From assembly GCA_903837525.1 (NCBI GenBank), contig CAILUU010000030.1, forward strand, positions 78,413 through 142,412: a DNA stretch of 64,000 nt, in the 5' to 3' direction. Source of the DNA: an uncultured Bacteroidota bacterium (GTDB lineage: Bacteria > Bacteroidota > Bacteroidia > Chitinophagales > Chitinophagaceae). The notes beneath the pieces are model-generated. The model saw only the letters and a list, made by a program, of their open reading frames with translations. It had not been told where the DNA came from and searched no databases. Shown piece after piece: positions 15,851 through 26,200 of the stretch. The position numbers and the translations under genes were made by a program. How positions within the stretch are numbered: the first letter of the stretch is position 1; each line of letters starts with the position of its first letter.

Positions 15851-18475
15851 TTATCGTTTCAACACCTTCTTAATTAGATCTTTTTTACCATCTATATTTA
15901 CCTGAACATAATAAATACCTGCACTAAGTTTATTCATTGATATGGCATATGTTTTTGCTCCGGTAGTTTGCTGGCTTTCGTTTTGGTAAACTCTTTGCCC
16001 TGATGTGTTGTAAATAATTAGTTGTATAGCAGATGGAGTATTTTTATATATTGTCACAAATAATAAATCTCTAACAGGGTTTGGAGTTATTTGTGTTTTA
16101 CAAGGTAAAGTATAATGAGCTAGTGTGGCAAATGCTGTATCGCTACAACCTGAAGTATTAGCAGCAATAATTCTATAAGTACCTATAACAGCAATTTGTG
16201 TTGGGTTAGTTACGTTTACTCCACCAATACTCCAATTAGTAGTTAGGTTAGTTGTATTAAATAATACAGTTAAATCATAAACGCCATTACTACAAAATGT
16301 ATCCATAACATCGTTACCTAAAGTAGGTTTTAAACCTGCTAATAAATTAACAACTGCAGTATCGGCACAACCAAAAGTGTTAGTGGCAATTAATCTATAC
16401 GCTCCAGCAGTATTTACATTTGATGGGTTTGCTACAGCGTTTCCAGCCAATGTCCAATTAGTTGTTAAGCCGGTAGTATTAAATTGTGTTGTTAAGTTGT
16501 ACGAATTATTTCCACAAATAACATCATTTTTATCGGCACCTAAATTTGGTTTAACATTCGCTATTAATTGTACCAAAGCAGTATCGCTACAACCACTTGG
16601 GTTTGTTGCAATAAGTTGATACGTACCAATGGCAGTTACGGCACTTGGGTTAGCAACTGCATTGCCTCCAAAGGTCCAGTTAGTGGTTAAGCCACTCGTA
16701 TTAAATTGGGTAGTTAAATCAAAATTTGTTCCACCACATATACTATTATTTTTATCTGCACCCAACGCAGGTTTAGCAATAAAATTTACTGTAGCACTAT
16801 CTAAATAAAAAGTAGTATCGGTGCTAATTTTCATGCGTATTCTATATTTAATAATGCCACTTGGCATTGTCGATATATCATCAACATAACTAAAATTGCG
16901 TTGTGTAAATGCCCCAGTAGTCGTTTGTGTATTAATGGTAGAGTAGGTAATATCTGTGGCTAATTTTCTTTCTAAAAATACAACGATGCCTGTGTCTGTT
17001 TTAGCACTAAATTGAATAGTTGTTTTGCAACTATTTATAGCAATATTTTGTGTGTAGCGTTGTTTAATTAAATAGCTAAATGCTTTTAGCATATTCGGAA
17101 TTCCATAACCAACTCTATCATCTGGGTTTGTACTGCGGCTAGCAGATTGATGCAATGCATTAATAATAGCCATATTATTTTCTTCCGGAAAAGCTTGCCA
17201 TAAACAAGTTGTAATACCTGCCATATTTGGGCAAGCAAATGAAGTTCCACTTCCGCCAACGGGGCCACCAGTTGTGGTATTTGCAATAACAGCACCTGCA
17301 CCAACTGCTGCTACGTTTGGTTTTATTTGCCCATCGCTACTTGGGCCATAACTACTAAAACTTGCTACTATGCCACTGTTATTTACAGCGCCTACTGCTA
17401 ATACACTATCTGCATCAGCGCCTGTAATTAAATAATGCCAAGGACTATTTCCTTCATTACCATTTGCAAAAACAGCTAAAATTCCTTTTTTTGCAGCCAC
17501 ATCAGCAGCCCTTGCAGAAATAGTGGTATTGCCATCCATATTTGCATAGGTATAATCAAATAAGGTTCCGCCATCAAAATCGTAATACCCTAGCGATACC
17601 GAAAATACATCAACTCCTAAACTATCCGCTCGTTCAGCTGCTGCAACCCAGTTTTGCTCTTCTATGGGGTACTCACTCGCTACATCCTCAGTTCTGTATA
17701 AATAAAAAGAAGTTTTTGGTGCTTGCCCTACAAATACGGCGGGTAAATTTGCAGCAATAGTACTAAGGCATTGCATTCCATGTGCATTATCTTCATCTAC
17801 ACTTGCATCACCTGTAACAAAATCCCAGGTGCCTAAGATTTGGCCTCCATTACGCACACTATCAAAAGTTGGTAGTGTTAGGTAGTGAAAAAAGCCAGCG
17901 TCCATTACAGCCATTTGCATGCCTTGTCCACTATACCCACGGTTGTGCAAAAACTGTCCATTGTGTATACGCACTTGATTGATTGATGACCCATACATAT
18001 AAACATCTGCAGCAATACCTTGCCCAATATTATTTATTGGTGGTAAAGTAGCATTAGCAACTGGGGCATCTAATTTTTTATTTACACGTTTTTTTGCAGT
18101 ACCAGTAAATGGGGCTATTGGGGCACTACTTAATACAAATGGAAAACTATTAATTCTTGCTAGTGCTGCCGCATCGGTAGTTTGTATAGCAACTTGGTTA
18201 AGCCATTTGCTACTATTTAAAATGGTAACGGCACCGGCTAATCTAATACTATCTATAAATCTTGGTGTAACAGGTAAATCGGCACTGTCTATTGCAATGT
18301 TATACCTAGTTCTACGAGCTAATGCCCTTGGCGTAAGGTATGCGCTTGGATTATTTATGGAATAAGGTGTAGTGCCTTTATGTTTTAATTTAATAATGTA
18401 CTTGCTATATTGGGCAGTTGCTGATGCACAAAGAAGTAACGAAAAAACAACTAAAAAAGTAACTATTTTCTTCAT
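15851..18475 (-). CDS. Secreted subtilisin-like serine protease with T9SS sorting domain
   Basis: An 874-residue S8 family protease from the ATG at 18475, which gives a clean signal peptide MKKIVTFLVVFSLLLCASAT. The frame is open 15 codons further (to 18520), without signal features. The catalytic triad is Asp192 (MAVMDAGF), His232 (NAHGMQC) and Ser412 (GSGTSFACPNMAG), with oxyanion Asn340 (ANGNEG). About residues 590-800 hold three tandem Ig-like repeats of some 75 residues, each with Cys, TTNW and GCxDTA signatures. The last 75 residues (ITPNPVRDLLFVTI to KKVLKR) are a type A C-terminal sorting domain that directs secretion through T9SS and surface attachment. It starts 64 bases after fabH and may be transcribed from that promoter. 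Substrates unknown. Confidence 0.92.
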   Translation of the reverse strand: MKKIVTFLVVFSLLLCASATAQYSKYIIKLKHKGTTPYSINNPSAYLTPRALARRTRYNIAIDSADLPVTPRFIDSIRLAGAVTILNSSKWLNQVAIQTTDAAALARINSFPFVLSSAPIAPFTGTAKKRVNKKLDAPVANATLPPINNIGQGIAADVYMYGSSINQVRIHNGQFLHNRGYSGQGMQMAVMDAGFFHYLTLPTFDSVRNGGQILGTWDFVTGDASVDEDNAHGMQCLSTIAANLPAVFVGQAPKTSFYLYRTEDVASEYPIEEQNWVAAAERADSLGVDVFSVSLGYYDFDGGTLFDYTYANMDGNTTISARAADVAAKKGILAVFANGNEGNSPWHYLITGADADSVLAVGAVNNSGIVASFSSYGPSSDGQIKPNVAAVGAGAVIANTTTGGPVGGSGTSFACPNMAGITTCLWQAFPEENNMAIINALHQSASRSTNPDDRVGYGIPNMLKAFSYLIKQRYTQNIAINSCKTTIQFSAKTDTGIVVFLERKLATDITYSTINTQTTTGAFTQRNFSYVDDISTMPSGIIKYRIRMKISTDTTFYLDSATVNFIAKPALGADKNNSICGGTNFDLTTQFNTSGLTTNWTFGGNAVANPSAVTAIGTYQLIATNPSGCSDTALVQLIANVKPNLGADKNDVICGNNSYNLTTQFNTTGLTTNWTLAGNAVANPSNVNTAGAYRLIATNTFGCADTAVVNLLAGLKPTLGNDVMDTFCSNGVYDLTVLFNTTNLTTNWSIGGVNVTNPTQIAVIGTYRIIAANTSGCSDTAFATLAHYTLPCKTQITPNPVRDLLFVTIYKNTPSAIQLIIYNTSGQRVYQNESQQTTGAKTYAISMNKLSAGIYYVQVNIDGKKDLIKKVLKR

Positions 18476-18539
18476 AAAATTATTTAGTATTCTAAAACTA
18501 AAAATGTTTAGTATCACCAAAAGTTAAAATTCAACTTTT

Positions 18540-19538
18540 TTATTTGGTGTCGTAAGCCCATTTCAACAAAGTTGCTCCCCAGGTAAATCCACCACCAAAA
18601 GCAGCCAGTACTATGTTGTCCCCTTTTTTCAATTTCTTTTCCCAATCCCATAAACATAACGGAATGGTAGCCGCTGTAGTATTGCCATACTTTTGAATGT
18701 TTATCATCACCTTTTCTTTTGGTAAATTCATTCTATTAGCCGTAGCATCAATTATACGTAGGTTTGCTTGGTGCGGTACTAGCCAAGCAATGTCGTCTGC
18801 TGTTAAACCATTACGTTGCATTAAATCATAACTTACATCGGCCATACCCTTTACAGCAAACTTAAATACAGCCTGCCCCTCTTGATAAATGTAATGTTCT
18901 TTATTACTAACAGTTTCTACACTAGATGGTTTAGCTGAGCCGCCAGCTTTCATGTGTAAAAAAGGGCCACCACTACCATCGCTTTTTAAAATACTATCCA
19001 TAACACCGTTTCCTTCATTATTAGGTTCTAATAAAACTGCTGCTGCTGCATCACCAAATAGTATGCAAGTAGTTCTGTCGCTATAATCTACTATGCTGCT
19101 CATTTTATCGGCCCCTACAACTACTACTTTTTTATATCTGCCGCTTTCAATAAAACTTGTACCTGTAGTTAATGCAAATAAAAATCCGCTACAAGCCGCA
19201 GCTAAATCAAAACTAAACGCATTTACTGCACCCACTTTATTAGCAATTAAGTTAGCTGTTGCCGGAAAAAACATATCAGGTGTAACCGTAGCACAAATAA
19301 TACAATCAATTTCCTCGGGGCTTATGCCTCTTTTTTTACACAATTCTAATACCGCTGGTGCACCCATATCACTGGTAGCCAATCCTTCGCCTTTTAAAAT
19401 TCGGCGTTCCTCTATCCCTGTTCTACTTCGTATCCATTCATCATTGGTATCTATAAATTTTTCTAATTCTTTGTTGGTTAATCTAAAATCTGGTAAGTAT
19501 GCTCCAACGGCAGTAATTGCGGCAGTAATTTTGTTCAT
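18540..19538 (-). CDS. fabH: 3-oxoacyl-[acyl-carrier-protein] synthase III
   Basis: A 332-residue thiolase-fold enzyme that starts fatty acid synthesis by condensing an acyl-CoA with malonyl-ACP. The triad is complete: Cys116 ([13 protein letters not shown]), His256 (VPHQANLRI) and Asn286 ([10 protein letters not shown]). Length and [19 protein letters not shown] motifs are those of true FabH. It is monocistronic or heads a unit with the subtilase. It is not beside plsX or rpmF, which often accompany fabH. Starter specificity (acetyl or branched-chain) cannot be read from sequence. Confidence 0.94.
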   Translation of the reverse strand: MNKITAAITAVGAYLPDFRLTNKELEKFIDTNDEWIRSRTGIEERRILKGEGLATSDMGAPAVLELCKKRGISPEEIDCIICATVTPDMFFPATANLIANKVGAVNAFSFDLAAACSGFLFALTTGTSFIESGRYKKVVVVGADKMSSIVDYSDRTTCILFGDAAAAVLLEPNNEGNGVMDSILKSDGSGGPFLHMKAGGSAKPSSVETVSNKEHYIYQEGQAVFKFAVKGMADVSYDLMQRNGLTADDIAWLVPHQANLRIIDATANRMNLPKEKVMINIQKYGNTTAATIPLCLWDWEKKLKKGDNIVLAAFGGGFTWGATLLKWAYDTK

Positions 19539-19654
19539 CTAATCAATTGTTTTGAAAAAAAATAAGTTTTATACTTGTTGTGTAAAAGTAAACAAAAAAA
19601 CTTAGCCATGTTTTAACGATTTTGCAAGTAAAAAAACCTTATTTTCGTAGTTGT

Positions 19655-20239
19655 ATGTATGCGTATTTGCAAGGAAAATTTAGTTACAAAAGCCCAGCAC
19701 AGGTTTATATTGATGTACATGGTGTAGGTTATGAGGTAAATATTAGCCTAACTACCTATAGTTCTATTCAAAATATAACCGAAGGCAAGCTTTTTACGTA
19801 CCTACAAATAAAGGAAGATGGACATACATTATATGGCTTTTTTGAAAAAGAGGAAAAAGAGATGTTTGTGCTTTTAATTGGGGTTTCGGGTATTGGAGCT
19901 GCAACTGCAAGATTGATGTTGTCTAACCTAATACCTGCCGAAATTGTAAAAGCAATTCAACAGGGTAATATAAAGTTGATTGAAAGTGTAAAAGGTATTG
20001 GTAAAAAAACGGCAGAACGCTTAGTCTTGGAATTAAAAGACAAAGTAAGTAAACATCCCAGTATTACCGATATCGTATTGCCGCAAGGCAATAGACTACA
20101 ACAAGATGCGTTAAATGCTTTAATAGCATTAGGTATCAATAAAAATCAAGCAGAACAATCCATCCAAAAAGTTATCCTTGCAGAACCATCAGTAACTCAT
20201 TTAGAAGACTTAATAAAAAAAGCATTAAAAGCAATTTGA
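19655..20239 (+). CDS. ruvA: Holliday junction branch-migration protein RuvA
   Basis: A 194-residue protein that binds Holliday junctions and loads the RuvB helicase. Domain I (OB fold) begins MYAYLQGKFSYKSPAQVYID. Domain II has two helix-hairpin-helix motifs (LIGVSGIGAATARLML and VKGIGKKTAERLVLEL). Domain III (about 145-194) is the small RuvB-contacting helical bundle. The frame is open to a TTG at 19622, but the ATG at 19655 matches the family start exactly. sprA begins 29 bases downstream, an order often seen in Bacteroidota. Confidence 0.94.
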   Translation: MYAYLQGKFSYKSPAQVYIDVHGVGYEVNISLTTYSSIQNITEGKLFTYLQIKEDGHTLYGFFEKEEKEMFVLLIGVSGIGAATARLMLSNLIPAEIVKAIQQGNIKLIESVKGIGKKTAERLVLELKDKVSKHPSITDIVLPQGNRLQQDALNALIALGINKNQAEQSIQKVILAEPSVTHLEDLIKKALKAI

Positions 20240-20268
20240 TAGAAATTCTACGTTAATAGATTTACCGG

Positions 20269-23200
20269 ATGAGGCTTATCAGAAAAAAATTATTGGAACT
20301 AAAGTGCACAGTTATAGTTTTTAGTATAGCGTTAATGCTAAATAGTAACTATGCTTTTGCTAAAAATTTAGAGACTAATTATATTCCCTATACTATTGAC
20401 ACCATTGTGCCTAATAATGGCATACCATTGCCTTATCCCATTAGCGATAGAAGAGGCGATGCCTTTTCAACTAATAAAAAAAACCCCTTAGATTTAAAAA
20501 ATCCCAGCAATTATACTGATTCTGTGGTGTACGACTCTAAAACAAAGCGCTACATTGTTTACGAAAAAATTGGCAACAAATACTATCGTACACCAACATC
20601 CTATAGTTTTGATGAGTATTGGAAAATGCGTAATCGCCAAAGCGAAAACGAATATTTTAAAGAAAGAAGTAATACACTTAGCATACTTAATAGAGGTAAA
20701 GTAAAACCAAAGTTAAAAATTGGAGATAATTTATTTAATAGATTATTTGGAAATGGTAAAATAACTATTGTACCCCAAGGTAATGTAGATATTACTGCCG
20801 GCTATCAAGGACAAAATATTAAAAACCCAACCTTACCAGAACGAGCAAGAAAAAATGGAGGGTTTGATTTTGATATGAATGCTCAGCTAAATGTAAATGC
20901 AGATATTGGCGGCAAACTAAAATTTCCTATTAATTATAATACGCTTGCCAACTTTGGACAAGATAATCAGTTAAAATTAGATTACACCGGTTTAGATGAT
21001 GAAATAGTGAAGCGCTTTGAAGCTGGAAATGTAAACTTTCCTAGTCGTAGTACTTTAATACCCGGTGCACAACAATTGTTTGGAATAAAAACACAACTAC
21101 AGTTTGGGAAATTATTTTTAACCACTGTGCTTGCCAATCAAAAATCGCAACGCCAAACGCAACAATTACAAGGGAGCTCCTCTGTACAACCTTTTGAAAT
21201 AAAGGCAGATGAATACGAAGAAAATAGACACTTTTTATTAGCTCAATACTTTAGAAAAAACTATAGTAAAGTAATGAGTAATTTACCTGCCGTTACTGCT
21301 CCTACACAAATTTTGAGAATGGAGGTATGGGTTACTAATCGTAATGGTACTACTACAGAAACGAGAGATGTTGTGGGCTTAATGGATTTAGGCGAATCGC
21401 AATTAGGGGTTAACCCACCTAACCCTACAAACCCTAATAATTTTGCAAACCCGTTGTATGCTCAAATAAAAGCAAATAGCAGCAACAGAAATTCTAGCTT
21501 AGTATTTAATAATTTAGTTAGTCTTGGTTTACAACCTGTACAAGATTTTGAAAAAACATTTGCTCGAAAATTAGATTCTACGCAATATACCTTTAATAGG
21601 CAAGTAGGTTTTATTTCATTAAGTCAACCCTTACAAACCGATGAGGTTTTAGGCGTAGCCTATCAATATTCATTCAACGGGAAAATATTTCAGGTAGGAG
21701 AATTTTCTCAAGACTTACCACCAGATAGTAACAGTGCTAACCAACAAGTATTGTTTTTAAAATTGTTAAAAGCTACCTCTCAACGTCCAACGTTACCTAT
21801 ATGGAGTTTAATGATGAAGAATGTTTACTCTATTGGTTATGGATCTTTAACACCGCAAGATTTTAAATTAGATGTACTCTACCAAGAGCCAGGCTTAGGA
21901 TGGAAAAGATATGTACCCTTTGGAGATAAAAATGGAGGGTTTCCAATAATTTCGTTAATTAATTTAGACCGATTAAATAACCAGCTAGATCCACAACCCG
22001 ATGGTGTTTTTGATTATGTTGAAAATTTTACCGTTTTTTCGCAATTTAGCCGTGTAATGTTTCCAGTACTTGAACCATTTGGTAGAGATTTGGCCTTAGG
22101 TGTATATACTAATCCAGCCTTAACTACTATAAAAGACACCCTCTATTACGCCTTGTACGATAGTATAAAAGTAATTGCTCAAACGTTTCCCAATCTTAAT
22201 CGATTTGTATTGAAAGGTAGTGCAAAAGTATCAGGATCAGCAGATATAAATATTGGCTACAATGTTCCTCGAGGGTCTGTTACGGTAACAGCAGGGGGAA
22301 GGCAATTAATAGAAGGTATTGATTATGACATTAACTACGATTTAGGAACTATAAAAATCACTAACTCGGCCATTATAAATGCAGGCATACCTGTACAAGT
22401 AAATTCCGAAAATAATGCCTCGTTTGGTTTAATACAACGAGGTTATATGGGATTACGATTTGATTACATAGCAAAAAACACCTTAAAAGAGCAGCTATCC
22501 ATTGGCGGTACATTAGTACGCTTAAGCGAACGGCCATTTTTTAGTAAGGTAAATTATAACGAAGATCCTATACGAAATACCATGTACGGGTTAGATGTTA
22601 ACTACCGTAAAGAAGTACCAAGAGTAACTAAGTTATTGGATAAATTACCTTTTTATAAAACAACAGCACCTTCTAACTTAAATGTATTTGCCGAAGGGGC
22701 CTATCTAAAACCTGGCCATGCACCACAAATTGGTAGAGGTAGTAACGGGGTTATTTATATTGATGATTTTGAAGGCACACAAGCAGGATTAGATTTAAAA
22801 TTTCCTCCAATAAGTTGGGCTTTGGCATCTACACCACAAGGGGCAACAGATAGAAACGGAACTATTCTTTTCCCCGAAGCAGCCTTAAACGATGATATAA
22901 CTGCAGGAAAAAATAGAGCAAAAATTGCTTGGTATCAGGTAGAGCCTGTATTACAACAATACAAAGGGGCTAATAACCCATTTTCTAATAATGCTCCGGA
23001 ATTAAGCGACCCAAGAGTACGTCAAGTTTACCAAAAAGAAATTTTCCCTCAACGTACTACAGGGTTTGGCGAAAGTCAGTTAATAACGTTCGACTTATCC
23101 TATTACCCTACCGAAAAAGGAGCATACAATTATGAAGACGCTAGCTCTGAATTAACTGCCTCAGGTAAATTAACTAAGCCCAAAACAAAATGGGGTGGTT

Positions 23201-26200
23201 TAATGCGTAACATAGATCAACCCGATTTTGAAACCGCAAATATTGAGTTTATTGAGTTTTGGGTACAAGATCCCTTTATTCTTAAGCCAGCATCTACCGG
23301 AGGTAAATTATACTTTAATTTAGGTAATATTTCTGAAGATGTTTTGAGAGATGGAAAACGTTTTTATGAAAACGGCTTACCCTCTCCAAACTTACCAGCA
23401 CCAACCGAAGAAAGTAATTGGGCAAGAGTGCCCCGTAACCCTATACAAGTTACCAATGCGTTTAGTAACGACCCTAATGATAGAGCATTTCAAGATATTG
23501 GATTTGATGGATTAAATGATACGGCAGAAGCTAGAAAAAGAGCTGTTTATTTAAATAATTTACAAACCAATTTTGGTGCAAATTCTCCTCTTTATTTAGC
23601 GGCTAAAGCTGATCCCAGCAACGATAACTTTCATAACTACCGTGGCGATGATTACGACCAACAAGGCTTAGGTATTTTAGGTAGGTATAAAAAATTCAAT
23701 AACACCGAAGGGAATTCACCCATTGCTGGCAATAGTAACATTATAGCTGCTGCAACACAGTATCCAGATGCTGAAGATTTAAATAGAGATAATACACTTA
23801 ATCAAACAGAAGAGTATTTTCAATATATAGTAGATATTAAGCCGGCAGCACAAATGAATATTGGTAGCAACTATATTATAGATAAAAAACCAGTAATAGT
23901 AAACTTAGCTAACGGAACACAACGTACAGAAACTTGGTATCAATTTAGAATACCCATAAATGAGTATGACAGAAAAATTGGTAATATACCCGATTTTAAA
24001 TCTATTCGTTTTATGCGAATGTTTATGACCGATTTTGAAGATAGTGTAACCTTACGTTTTGCAGAGTTACAATTAACACGTAATGTTTGGCGTACATTTA
24101 AATATAAAATTGATACAACGGGACAAACAACCTTACAAACTCCGGGGATTACTAATTTTAGTGTAGGTGCTGTAAATATTGAAGAAAATGATAAAAAAGC
24201 ACCGTTGCCTTACCGTACACCAAAAGATATTGAACGCCAACAAACACAAAGCAATAATGGCGTAAACTTGTTATTGAATGAGCAAAGTATGAGTTTATCA
24301 ATTTGCAATTTGCCTAAAGGCGATGCTAGAGGTGTATTTCAAACATTTGGTAATAGAGATTTAAGGCAGTATCGCAAATTAAATATGTACATACATGCGG
24401 AAAAAAAGAATGCACTACTTAACTTAAATAACAAAGATTTAACTGCAGTAATACGAATAGGAACCGATTTTATTAATAACTATTATGAGATAAGAATACC
24501 CATTAATCTTACCAAATTAGATGCAGCCACCTCTATTCCCGGTGGCGTAAATAGTAATGAATATAACGACTCGTTATGGAGCCCTGCAAATTCGTTGGAG
24601 TTAGATTTGCAAAGTTTGGTAAAATTAAAACAAGATAGAAATTTAGCTTCGCCCAACTTATTACAAATATTTAGAAAAGCTCAAACTAACGGACAAGTAT
24701 ACTCTATATTAGGTAACCCTAATTTAGCCGAAGTAAGAGGAATACTAATTGGAGTAGAAAATACCAATGCCACAACTCCAAATGCATGTGCCGATGTTTG
24801 GGTAAATGAGTTGCGTTTATCTAGTTTAGATGAAGAAGGAGGTTGGGCAGCACTAGGCAGGGTTGATTTAACCTTGGCCGACCTTGGTACACTAACCTTA
24901 TCGGGTAATGCACATAGTAAAGGGTTTGGTACATTAGAACAAAGAGTGAGTGATAGGTATAGAGATAATTTTTTACAATTTGATGCAACAGCTACGTTAG
25001 AGTTGGGTAAATTATTACCAAAAAAAGCAGCGTTATCCATACCGGTAACGGCAAGTTATTCTCAAACAGTAAGTACACCAGAGTACGACCCTTATGATGG
25101 AGATGTAAAATTAAAAGACAAATTAAAAGCAGCACAAAAAGATAGAAGAGATTCTATTAAGAACGATGCCATAGATTTTACTGCTACAAAAACACTAAAT
25201 TTCACTAATGTTCGTAAAAATAGAACAAGTACAAAAAAGCCTAAAATTTATGATATCTCAAATTTAGATGTTAGCTACTCTTATATAAACACCCTACGAC
25301 ATAATCCATTAATTGAACGAGATGAGGTAACAAGGCATAGAGGAGGATTAGGCTATAGTTTTGCCCCTCAGCCAAAATCGCTTGAGCCGTTTAAAAAATT
25401 ATTTAGAAAAACAAAAACCAAGTGGTTTGATTTATTAAAAGATTTTAACTTTAATCCCATTCCATCGCAGTTAAGCTTTAGGGCTGATGTGCAACGTCAA
25501 TTTGGAGCAATACGCCCACGCAGTGTAGGCGCATCAAAATATTCAATACCAGAAACCTACGATAAATATTTTACGTTTCAACGAGATTATGTAATGCGAT
25601 GGGATTTAACAAAATCAATCAATTTTGATTTTACGGCAACCAATAATTCAAGAATAGATGAGCCAGCAGGAAGATTAGATACCAAGGCAAAAAAAGATAC
25701 GGTACGAAAAAACTTTTTAACTGGAGGTAGAAATACAATTTATAACCAAAGTGCAAACTTTACGTATGCTTTGCCAACAGCTAAATTTCCTTTGTTAGAT
25801 TGGACAAGTGCTAACGTAAATTATAGAACAACCTACCGTTGGATAGGTGCTTCAAGATTAGCGGTAGAGTTAGGTAATATTTTAGAAAATGGGCAGCAAA
25901 AAGAGGCCACAGCTCAATTTGACTTTACACGTTTGTATTCAAAATCTAAATGGCTTCGCCAATTAGATGCACCAAGTAATATAGAGGATAGAGAAAAATG
26001 GAGAAATAGAATTACAAAAGTAAAAGATAGCGTTACGTTAAAAAGTGGTAAAAAAGTTTTACGCACTCGTAAAATTGTGGATAGAACAGCTTTACCTTAT
26101 ATTGGTGGTTTTAGTAAGTTTTTTGGTAAGCTATTAACAAGTATAAAACAAGCTAATTTCTCTATTTCGGAAAACGCAAATACTCGTTTGCCAGGTTATA

